Below, in pieces: positions 42,401-52,500 of a stretch of 64,000 nt of DNA. The position numbers and the translations under genes are program-made. The stretch lies in contig MSXO01000051.1 of the NCBI GenBank assembly GCA_002083615.1, forward strand, positions 1 through 64,000, given 5' to 3'. The notes beneath the pieces are model-generated. The model was not told where the DNA came from, made no database searches, and saw nothing but the letters and a program-made list of their open reading frames with translations. Position 1 is the stretch's first letter. Each line of letters starts with the position of its first letter. The stretch comes from Proteobacteria bacterium ST_bin11 (GTDB taxonomy: Bacteria > Pseudomonadota > Gammaproteobacteria > Methylococcales > Methylomonadaceae).

Positions 42401-45400
42401 TTATCGGCTGGGTTGGTGGCTGACTTTGAGACAGACACAGGTGATCCCCACGATGCGACTGCTGGCATCCCGCAGCGGCTCTATGTTGAGATCATACCCA
42501 AAGGTTTTACCTTGAATCGTCATCGAGACGTTTTGTCTGAGGCTGACGCCGCTGTCCAGTACTTGTTGCTTGAGGACCGTTAGAGCGGCGGCTTCCGGTG
42601 CGGCGAAAAGCTCGGCGTCGGTCAGGCCGATGAGGGTCTCCGCCTTCAATTCACAAGGTGGATTTTGCATCCAAGTATAGCGAAGGTCTCGGTCCTGATT
42701 GAACAAAACCATAGATGAACTGTTGACCGCAACCCGCAATCGTTCTTCGTTAATCCGCAAGGCCTCCTGCAGCTTGCGTGCCGTCGTGATATCCACAAAG
42801 GTGAGTACCGCACCCTCTATGACATTCTCCAGGGTGCGGTAGGGCTGAATCCGCATGGTGTACCAGCGTCCCTCGGTACTTTGCACTTCCAGATCTTTGG
42901 GGATAAGGTTATTCAGTACTGCCTGGGTGTCTTCTTTCAGGCTGCCATAACCGGGCAGGTTGGAGACGATGTGCGACACCGGCCTGCCAATGTCGGTTTG
43001 GATCAGATTGATGATTTTGGTAGCGGCAGGCGTGAAACGCAGGATGCGCAAGCCATGGTCGACGAAGACCGTCGCGATGCCGGTGCCGGCCAACAGGTTA
43101 TTCATGTCGTTATTGGCGCGCGACAGATCGGTCACCTTGGTTTGCAGTTCGGCGTTGACCGTGGCCAACTCCTCGTTGACCGATTGCAACTCCTCTTTAG
43201 AGGTTTCCAGCTCTTCGTTGGTGGATTGCAGTTCCTCGTTCACCGACTGCATTTCCTCGTTGGAGGACTTAAGCTCTTCGTTCGAGGTTTCCAACTCCTC
43301 GTTGGTGGACTGAAGATATTCCTCCTTGGCTCGCAGTTCCTGTTTTAGTGCGGCAATGCGGTCGTCGCTGTCGATGCTGATCTGGTCTGCTGCGGACCGC
43401 TGGCCCGCCCACTCATCGGCGAACGCCAACTTATCGGCTATTAGGGGGTTCGGTGCCGGCTCCAGAATCACCACATACAGCGGCGGCTCCAGGGAATCCG
43501 CGGGGCCAATAGCCACCGGACGCACAATCAAATTGACGTCGGTGTAGTCGCCGTTAGTCTTTACCCGTACGCCCGAACAAACGATGGTTTCTCGGGTTTG
43601 CGTGGCTTTATGCAGCGTCGTGGTCAGGTCGCGCCGCAATCCTTCCCTGGCCATCTTCAGGATGTTACTGGTGCCGGTCTCTCCTGGGGCGGGTTCTAAG
43701 TACATGCCGGCGCGCCCATGCAGATAGAGCAGATCGCCGCTGGCATTGACCAGCGCCCCAGCGTGCACCAGTTGTTGCAATAGGGCCTGTTCGGTCAGCT
43801 CGCGCAGCGGTAATTTCTTTGGGGGGGCTGCCTTCTCACCCGAGCGCAGAGGCCCGGAATCGAATGCAGTGATGGGCGGCAGAAAGTGGCCCAAGCCGCT
43901 ACGCTGAGGACCGAGGTGGTCTTCCTTGCGCTGGTAAATCTTTTGTTTGCGGTCCAGCGTTGCAAACAGACTGTCAAACTCGCCTACGCTTTCGGAGGTG
44001 CCCAAAAACAGAAATCCGCGTGGGTTTAAGGCGTAGTGAAACAGCGGAATCAGCTTTTTTTGCAGATCGCCACCTAAGTAGATCAGCAGGTTGCGGCAAC
44101 TGATCAGGTCTAACCGCGAAAAAGACGGGTCTTTGATCAGGCTCTGCTCGGAAAAAACCAGCATATCGCGGATGCTTTTGTGGATGCGATAGGCCGTCTC
44201 GCCGGACTCGGCCGTGAAATAACGGGCTAGACGCTCAGGCGTAAGGTCGGTGGCGATGGAGGCTGGGTAAATCCCGGCACGGGCCGCAGCAATGGCATGG
44301 CTGTCGATGTCTGTAGCAAAGACCTGCACCGATAGGTGCTGTTTCAGTACCTCTTGCCGCTCGGCCAGCAAAATGGCCAAAGAATACGCCTCCTCGCCGG
44401 TGGAACAGCCTGGCACCCAGATCCGGATCGTAGCATCCGAGGACTTGCCGGCAAACAGCTTGGGAATGACTTGTTCCTCCAACACCTGGAAGGCTTCGGG
44501 ATCGCGGAAAAAATTGGTCACGCCGATCAGCATGTCGCGAAACAGTGCGTCGACCTCCTCTGGCGACTGCTGCATGAATTTCACGATGCCCTCAAGCGTT
44601 TCGATCTGGTGCACAGCCATACGTCGTTGAATACGCCGCTGGATGGTGGAGGGCTTGTAGTGAGAAAAATCATGACCGGTCTGGGTGCGCAGCAAAAGAA
44701 AGATTTTTTTAAGCGCGTTCTCGGTCTGGGGCGGTGGCGGGGCGGGCATGGGCTGCTTGCCGAAAGCATGAGTGACGTAGGCAATGAGGTGGGCGGGCAT
44801 CTCGGCGGGCGGCAGTTCGTAATCCACCAGACCGGTGGCGATGGCGCTGAGCGGCATGCCATCGTACTCGGTGGACGCCGGGCTTTGGACCATCACCATG
44901 CCGCCTTCGCCTTTGATCGCCCGTACCCCCAGCGTACCATCGCTGCCGGTGCCCGAGAGCACCAAGCCGATAGCTCGCTCATGCAGGTCCAGGGCCAGTG
45001 AGCGGAAAAAGAAATCGATGGGCAGGCGTTGGCCCCGTGGGGTTTGGGGTTCGAGTAGTTGCAGCGAACCATTCAAAAAGGCCATATCGCGATTGGGCGG
45101 GATGATGTAGGCGCAGTTGGGCAGCACGGTCATGCCGTCTTCAACTTCGAAGACTTGCATGCGGGTATAGCGGCGGATCAGGTCGGCGAGGATGCTTTTG
45201 TGATCCGGGGCCAGATGCTGCACCAATACAAAGGCCATTCCAGGGTCAGGGTCTGTCGGCATGGCCGAGAAGAACGCTTCGAATGCCGCCAAACCGCCGG
45301 CTGATGCCCCTATGCCGACGATGGGGAAACCGTTAGCGGTCTGGCCGAGCGTTGGCTGCACGTCAATGGCATTCTCGGCGATTGCAGAGTGTTCCGGCGG

Positions 45401-45469
45401 CAGGGTGGTTTCTGTTTCCCCTGACGGGGCTTCAAGCTGTTTGCTCAGGTCTGGGTCTTTGTTTGTCAT
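42401..45469 (-). CDS. CheB-CheR-PAS fusion protein
   Basis: The 1,022-residue protein fuses three parts. First is CheB methylesterase (about 48-235, nucleophile Ser56 in GIGASAGG, His in QHLAPDHKS, Asp in SGTGSDGTLG). Second is CheR methyltransferase (about 250-510, with SAM-binding VPGCSTGEEAYSLAIL and FATDIDSHAI). Third comes a long coiled coil with SSNEEMQSVNEELQSTNEEL and PAS domains. Such fusions can both add and remove methyl groups and are usually tied to two-component systems rather than to chemotaxis. The hybrid kinase is directly downstream. Confidence 0.92.
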   Translation of the reverse strand: MTNKDPDLSKQLEAPSGETETTLPPEHSAIAENAIDVQPTLGQTANGFPIVGIGASAGGLAAFEAFFSAMPTDPDPGMAFVLVQHLAPDHKSILADLIRRYTRMQVFEVEDGMTVLPNCAYIIPPNRDMAFLNGSLQLLEPQTPRGQRLPIDFFFRSLALDLHERAIGLVLSGTGSDGTLGVRAIKGEGGMVMVQSPASTEYDGMPLSAIATGLVDYELPPAEMPAHLIAYVTHAFGKQPMPAPPPPQTENALKKIFLLLRTQTGHDFSHYKPSTIQRRIQRRMAVHQIETLEGIVKFMQQSPEEVDALFRDMLIGVTNFFRDPEAFQVLEEQVIPKLFAGKSSDATIRIWVPGCSTGEEAYSLAILLAERQEVLKQHLSVQVFATDIDSHAIAAARAGIYPASIATDLTPERLARYFTAESGETAYRIHKSIRDMLVFSEQSLIKDPSFSRLDLISCRNLLIYLGGDLQKKLIPLFHYALNPRGFLFLGTSESVGEFDSLFATLDRKQKIYQRKEDHLGPQRSGLGHFLPPITAFDSGPLRSGEKAAPPKKLPLRELTEQALLQQLVHAGALVNASGDLLYLHGRAGMYLEPAPGETGTSNILKMAREGLRRDLTTTLHKATQTRETIVCSGVRVKTNGDYTDVNLIVRPVAIGPADSLEPPLYVVILEPAPNPLIADKLAFADEWAGQRSAADQISIDSDDRIAALKQELRAKEEYLQSTNEELETSNEELKSSNEEMQSVNEELQSTNEELETSKEELQSVNEELATVNAELQTKVTDLSRANNDMNNLLAGTGIATVFVDHGLRILRFTPAATKIINLIQTDIGRPVSHIVSNLPGYGSLKEDTQAVLNNLIPKDLEVQSTEGRWYTMRIQPYRTLENVIEGAVLTFVDITTARKLQEALRINEERLRVAVNSSSMVLFNQDRDLRYTWMQNPPCELKAETLIGLTDAELFAAPEAAALTVLKQQVLDSGVSLRQNVSMTIQGKTFGYDLNIEPLRDASSRIVGITCVCLKVSHQPSR

Positions 45470-45667
45470 GTCTTTCTCAGCAATGAACCACTCTTTACCT
45501 GCCAGTATACTGCAGAGACTGAGAAGGGCTTAGACAAACCTGATTGGGCATGCATAGACATGGCTTGGCTGGCCGCCAAACTCCGCAGTTAGCGGCAGGG
45601 CAGTTTCATTCAGCGTTTTCCGGGGTACGGCTAACGGCAGCCTTTAGTGATGCGGCTGCCGTAAAGG

Positions 45668-45907
45668 TCATCTGCCATTGTTCTCGCTTGTCGCCAGGCT
45701 CGCGCAGTCGATCACAAAGCGGTATTTCACATCGCCCTTGAGCATGCGTTCGTAGGCGGTGTTGATCTGATCGATCCGGATCATTTCAATATCCGCGACG
45801 ATGCCGTGCTGGGCGCAGAAATCCAGCATCTCTTGGGTTTCGGGAATGCCACCGATAAGGGAGCTGGCTAGGCTGCGGCGCTTCAGGATCAAGTTGAATA
45901 CCTGCAA
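45668..45907 (-). pseudogene. C-terminal fragment of a zinc alcohol dehydrogenase
   Basis: About 79 codons encode the end of a medium-chain alcohol dehydrogenase of the cinnamyl-alcohol/AdhC type: VFNLILKRRSLASSLIGGIP, ETQEMLDFCAQHGIVADIEM, AYERMLKGDVKYRFVID. The Zn ligands and the nucleotide fold, which would be in the missing 270 residues, are absent, and no upstream part is found in any frame near 45915. It is a deletion remnant. Confidence 0.7.
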
Positions 45908-45947
45908 AGCCCATGAATTTAGTTAGAAGGGCTGTTCGAAAGGGGTG

Positions 45948-45963
45948 TGTGCGATAGCGTACA
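45948..45963. promoter_or_regulatory. Regulon motif TGTGCG-ATAG-CGTACA
   Basis: Both arms match the consensus; GACCC follows. It lies 57 bases before the start of the DUF3096-type gene (46020). Confidence 0.6.
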
Positions 45964-46019
45964 GACCCGCTAAGCGCTTGGCAGTAAGCTCTGAGCTCCA
46001 CTATTCGCGGAGGTTTATT

Positions 46020-46151
46020 ATGAATCTGGCAATCCAACCCTTACTGGCATTGGTGATCGGCATCTTGATTTTAATCGTGCCCCGGTTCCTGAACTACTTC
46101 GTGGCGGTCTATTTGATCGTGGTAGGGGTATTGGGACTGATCCACCGTTAA
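46020..46151 (+). CDS. DUF3096-type small membrane protein
   Basis: The start is ATG 46020 behind a strong GGAGG. The 43-residue protein is almost all membrane: MNLAIQPLLALVIGILILIV, then PRFLNYFVAVYLIVVGVLGL. This matches the DUF3096 family, one or two short helices of unknown role, often found with CsbD, DUF883 and similar genes. A strong copy of the regulon motif lies just upstream. Confidence 0.8.
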   Translation: MNLAIQPLLALVIGILILIVPRFLNYFVAVYLIVVGVLGLIHR

Positions 46152-46221
46152 ACGGCGTGTCACACCCAAGCCGATAGGCACCGATTCAAGTTAGCTTTCG
46201 CACTCCTGAAGGAGCAACACC

Positions 46222-46380
46222 ATGTCAACTAGCACACTTATACTCATTATTCTCGTCCTGATGCTACTCGGCGTCATCCCGGTTTGGAATCACAGCCGCT
46301 CCTGGGGCTATGGACCCAGCGGTGGCTTGGGCTTGGTACTGGTCATTATTTTGATTTTATTGGTACTCGGCAAAATCTAG
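46222..46380 (+). CDS. DUF3309-type small membrane protein
   Basis: The 52-residue protein begins MSTSTLILIILVLMLLGVIP behind GGAG, then a polar turn (VWNHSRSWGYGPSGGLG) and a second hydrophobic helix (LVLVIILILLVLGKI). This is the DUF3309 layout with its conserved W-GYGPSGG. It is likely cotranscribed with the DUF3096-type gene 70 bases upstream. Confidence 0.8.
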   Translation: MSTSTLILIILVLMLLGVIPVWNHSRSWGYGPSGGLGLVLVIILILLVLGKI

Positions 46381-46520
46381 CTAAACCGTTCTGAAGACGT
46401 GTTGGGCCAAATTCGCGTCGGCCCAACCGATCTTTCTGCCAACACCCTCCTAGCGAGGATTCGATAAGCATCAGTAATAGGCGATGCGCGACCACATTCA
46501 TTCGAACGGAGCACTCATCC

Positions 46521-49500
46521 ATGGCCAAGCGGCGAGAACAAAGGCGGCACGTTAGAAGCGAGCATCCGGGCGGCGAGGAAGCGCCGATTCGCTTTGAGTT
46601 ATTCAATACCGAGCGCCTGGAACAGCATGCGGTCAGTCTGGCAAAAGCCCAAAAAATCACCAACCTGAAGAAAGGCCGCAAGCTGATTCCGCGCGTGCGC
46701 GAGAATGCCTGGGTATTGCTGGAAGCCTATAAAGCCGTCGCCAAGGCAGTGCGCGATCAGCATGCCATTACGCCGGCAGCGGAATGGCTGCTGGATAATT
46801 TTCATGTCATTGAAGAGCAAGTCAGCGATATTCATGTCGATTTGCCGGAAAGTTATTCGCGAGAACTACCCAAGCTGGCGGAAGGCGTATTGGCGGGCTA
46901 TCCGCGCGTTTATGGCATTGCCTGGGCCTTGGTGGCACACACCGACAGTCGCTTCGCACCGGATTTGCTCAATCTTTTCGTCAGGGCTTATCAAAGCGTC
47001 GAGCCGCTGACCCTAGGCGAGTTGTGGGCCATCCCAATTACTTTGCGGGTGTTGCTGGTTGAGAATCTACGCCGTTTGGCGGTGAGCATCATGCGTTCGC
47101 AAAATGGCCGACGCTTGGCGGACGAGTTTGTCGATCATGTCGAACAAATCGTCGCGCGCAGCGATACTCCTGATCCGGCCATTCCGGCAGGCGTGTTACC
47201 CGCCGAGCCGTTGCGCCAAGCCTATGCCGTACAAATCCTCCAGCGCTCGCATGATCCACATCCGGCGATAGCCTTATCTTTGAAATTTCTTAGCGATTGG
47301 CTCGGCGAACAAGGCCTGAGCCTGGATGACATCGTGCACCGGGAGCATGCGGCGCAAATCGCCGACAATATGACGGTGCGCAACATCATTACCAGCATGC
47401 GCGCCATCTCCGCTTACGATTGGCCGCAATTTGTCGAGGACGTTAGTCTGGTGGATGACTGTTTGCGCGCGCATGACGGTTACGCGGAAATGGACTTTCT
47501 GACCCGCGACCGCTACCGGCATGCCATAGAAGAACTGGCTAAGCGCTCGCCGCTATCGGAAATCGAAATTGCCCGCTTGGCAATTGCCGAGGTGCAAATC
47601 GCCATCGATCAAGACAGCAGCGATGCACGGCAAACGGAACCGGGCTATTACCTGATTGGCGCGGGCCGCTATGCGTTAGAAACCAAAATGCATTATCGCT
47701 CAACCTTTAAACAACGGCTGCTGCGCACCTATGTCAGTCACGCCGGACTGGCTTATGTCGGCAGCCTGGGCTTGATGACGCTGTGCTTGCTGGCTTTGCC
47801 CTTAAGTGTCTCCAGTGCGGCCGGTTTGAGCGTCTTTCAGCTGGCCTTACTGGGCTTGGTTTTGATTTTTCCGGCATCGGATATCGCCGTTGGCCTGATG
47901 AATCACTTTATCATAGCGGGCTTGCCGCCCAACCATTTACCGCGTCTGGAACTGAAAGACGGGGTGCCGGACGCCTTGAGTACCTTTGTGGTGGTGCCGA
48001 CGATGTTTGTCAGCGAAGCCGGGGTAAAGCAGCAAGTCGAGCAAATGGAAATTCGCTACCTGGCCAATCCGGATGGTGCGGTGCGCTTTGCGTTGCTATC
48101 GGATTGGGCGGATGCGGAACATGAAACGCAGGCCAACGACGACAAGCTGTTGAGCGTCGCAGTCGGCGCGATCAACGCCTTAAACGCCAAGTACGCTCAG
48201 CAACGCTTTTTTGTGTTTCACCGCAAACGGTTATGGAACCCCAGCGAAAGTAAATGGATGGGATGGGAACGCAAGCGCGGCAAGTTGCAAGAATTCAATC
48301 GGCTGTTGCGCGGTGCCACGGATACTTCGTTCTTGCCGATATCCGGTCAGCCGGCGGTCGCGCCGCCGGATATTTGCTACGTAGTTACCTTAGATGCGGA
48401 TACCAAATTGCCGATGGGCGTGGTAGCGCAATTGGTCGGGGTGGCCGCGCATCCGCTGAATAAGCCGGTGTTCGATGCCGTCAGCCAGACCATCGTCGAG
48501 GGTTACGGCATCTTGCAGCCCAGGGTCACGCCGACCTTGCCGCAACGTCAGGAACGCTCAATGTTCCATCAAATTTTTGCCGGGGCCTCCGGCACAGACG
48601 CGTACTCCAGTTCGGTATCGGAACTGTACCAAGACCTGCTTGGACTAGGCACCTACAGCGGCAAGGGCTTATATCACGTAGACAGTTTCGAAGCCGCGCT
48701 AGCCGGGCGGGTGCCGGACAATACGCAACTCAGTCACGATCTATTCGAAAGCGTTTACGTGCGCTGCGGCTTGGTAAGTGATATCGAATTTTTTGAAGAG
48801 TATCCATCCCATACCGATGTTGCTGCTTCCCGCGAACACCGTTGGGCGCGTGGCGATTGGCAGTTGATACCCTGGATTTTTGGCAAACGCGGTAAGGGTA
48901 TGCCGATGATAGGCCGCTGGAAGATGCTGGACAATCTGCGGCGTTCTTTGTCGGCACCGGCGGCATTTTTCGGCTTGGTGCTGAGTTGGGCCATCCCTCA
49001 GGCGCCGTTATTAACCCTGATCGGGTTTGTACTGACGGCTTTGGCCTTTCCGGCAATCCTGGCGGTCACCGCCGGCTTTACGGCGCCGCGGCGGGGCATT
49101 TCCTTAGCGACACATCTGCGTGGTGCGCTGGAGAACGTGGCTTGGGCGCTGTGTAATAGTCTGGTGGCGCTGACGCTGTTGGCGCAACAAGCCTGGTTGA
49201 TGACCGACGCCATTTCTACCACCCTGGTGCGTTTGTTCATTACCCGGCGCAAGCTGCTTAAATGGGTGACGGCCTTGCAGGCCAAGGCCGGGGCAGGGCA
49301 TGCTTTAAAAAACTTGATTCGCCCGCTCAGTCATTCGTCTTCGGTGGTGTTTGGTGCCGGCGCGTTGGTGGTGCTGTTTAACCCGGATGCGATAGTCGCA
49401 GCCGCGCCGTTTTTGTTGCTGTGGTGGTTGGCGCCGGTGGTAGCGCGGGCTTTGAGCTTGCCGCCGAAAATGGACGTTGCCGAAACCTTGTTGCCCGCCG

Positions 49501-52500
49501 ATAGCCAGCAACTGCGTTTGTATGGCCGGCGCATTTGGCGGTTTTTTACCACCTTTGTGACCGCCGAAGAACACTATCTGCCGCCGGATAATTTCCAGGA
49601 AGATCCGCAAGCAGTCATCGCTCATCGCAGTTCGCCGACCAATTTCGGGCTTTACTTGTTATCGGTGGTGTCCGCACGCGATTTTGGCTGGTTAGGTTTG
49701 ACGGACAGCGTCGAACGCTTGGAAGCCACCCTGGCGACCCTGACCGACTTGCCTAAATTGCATGGGCATTTTTATAACTGGTACGACACCCGTACTTTAC
49801 AGATGTTGGAGCCGCGCTATGTCTCCACTGTCGATAGCGGCAATCTGGCTGGGCACTTACTGACGCTGGCCCAAGCCTGTCGAGAAATGGCCAGCAAGCC
49901 GCTTGATTTAAACAATGCCTTGCTAGGCTTGGCCGATACGCATCGCTTGTTGCTGAATGCCTTGACCCATATCGACGATGATAGGCGCACACTGACGGTT
50001 ACTATGCGCGAACTGCGGCAAAAAACCGATATGCTCGGCGACTTGTTGGCAAGTCGTCCGGCGGATGTGGCAGCCTGGAGTATGCTCTGGCAACAATTGA
50101 CGATTTGCGCCAATGCCATGCAGGATCTGGCCACTGCCCATGCGGTCGAACGCGGCGATAGCCAGGACAACGAAGTACTGGCATGGGCCGGGTATTTATG
50201 TCAGGACATCCGTTCCCATGCCCGCGATGTGGCCACCTTGATTCCGTGGATTCATTTTCCCGATCAATACCCTTCGTTGTGTTCGCAGAATGCCGAGCAA
50301 AATCACCCCTTTGGTTTAGAGGCACCGCTGTACAAACTGCCCAATCATTACGCGCTCTGGGCCGATCACGAAGAATATGCGCAGCCGGCAAACTTGCCAT
50401 CCGCGCAAAAAGCCCTGATCGTACTGTTACGCCGAGCAGGCGACCAAGCCCAAGCTATACACCAGCGCCTTAAATTCATGGCGGAGCACCTGGAGGGCTT
50501 ATTCCAGGATATGGATTTCAAGTTTTTATACGATACCAACCGGCATATGTTTGCTATTGGTTATCGAGTGGCGGAAGGGGCCATAGACCCCAGTTATTAT
50601 GATTTGCTGGCTTCCGAAGCCAGGCTATCCAGCATTATCGCGATTGCCAAACGCGATGTGCCCAGCACGCACTGGTTCCATTTAGGCCGGCGGGTGACCC
50701 GGGTGGCGCATGGCACGGTATTGCTGTCCTGGTCGGGATCGATGTTCGAATACCTGATGCCCTCGCTGGTAACGTATACGCCGCGTTATAGTCTGCTCGA
50801 TCAGACTTGCCGCTTGGTAATCAAGCGCCAGATTGCTTACGGCAAGGAGCGCGGCGTCCCGTGGGGCGTGTCTGAATCGGCATTCAATGGCCGCGATTTC
50901 TATTTTACCTATCAATATTCCGCTTTCGGCGTGCCCGGTCTGGGTATGAAACGCGGCTTGGGTGAAGAACTGGTGATTGCGCCCTATGCCACCGCCTTGG
51001 CAGCCATGTATCTGCCGCATGCGGCCGTGGAGAACTTCGCGCGATTGGAACGGGAAGGCGCGTTGGGGCGCTATGGTTTCTATGAAGCGTTGGATTACAC
51101 GCCTATTCGCTTGGCTGAAGGTAAGCGGGTGGCCATGGTGCGTTGTTATATGGCGCATCATCAAGGCATGTCGCTGGTGGCGTTTGCGAATGTGGTGCAC
51201 GATGGTTCGATGCGGCATCGCTTTCATCGCGCCGCGCTGATTCAGTCGGCGGATTTGTTATTGCAAGAACGCGTGCCGCATGGTGCCGACACCAGTGTGC
51301 TGCCTTTGCTGCAAGAATTAGCCGATATCAAAGAAACCGTGCAACCGCCGGTACGTCGGGTGCCGTCGCCGATGTCGTCGGTGCCGTCGACTTTGCTTTT
51401 GTCCAACGGAGCGTACGCGGTGATGATCACTGCTGCCGGTTCGGGTTACAGCCTTCGGCGAAATCTGGCAGTCACCCGTTGGCGGGAAGATACCACCCGC
51501 GATGCCTGGGGTAGTTATCTGTATTTGCGCGATGTCGATAGCGGCCAGGTTTGGTCCGCCGGCTATCAACCGACGACCGCCACTCCCGAACACTATGAAG
51601 TCGTGTTTGTGGAGGACAGGGCGCGGATCACCCGCACCGATGGGGCGATAGTGACCACTTTGGAAATCGTGGTGTCGCCGGAAGACGACGCGGAAATCCG
51701 CCGCTTGAGTTTGACCAACAACAGCATGCACGAGCGGGAAATCGAAGTAACCTCGTACGCCGAAATCGTCTTGACCACCATGCAGGCCGATATCGCCCAT
51801 CCGGCGTTTTCCAATTTGTTCGTACAAACCGAATATCTGCCGCAGACCAGAGCACTGCTCGCGCATCGTCGGCAACGCAATGCAGACGATCCGCATCTTT
51901 GGGTCGCGCATTTACTCGCCGACCGGCAAACCGGCGATGGTTTGCAATACGAAACCGATAGGGCCCGGTTTATCGGCCGTGGCCACACCCTGCGCGCACC
52001 CTTGGCGGTAATGGACGGTCGGCCTTTAAGTAATACGGTCGGCTCAGTGCTTGATCCGATCTTCAGCTTGCGTACCCGTATCAAAGTGGCGGCAGGTGCC
52101 ACCGAACATTTGACCTTCACCACGTTGGTTGCGGCATCGCGGCAGGCTGCTGCGGATCTGACCGACAAGTATCACAATCTGATGGCCTGGGAGCGGGTTT
52201 CCGCGTTAGCGTGGACCCACGCCCATGTGCAACTACATCATTTACGTACCAAACCCGACGAGGCGCAGTTATTTCAGATGTTGGCCAATCGATTGCTGTA
52301 TGCCGATCCGTCTTTGCGGCCCGCCGGTAAGTTCCTGCAAATGAATGCGCTGAATGTCACCAGCTTGTGGCGCTACGGTATTTCCGGGGATAGACCGATT
52401 TTATTGCTGCGGGTGGGCGAACCGGAAAACCGCGGCATCGTCGAGCAATTATTGCGCGCACATGAGTATTGGCGGATTAAGGGTCTGGTCGTGGACCTGG

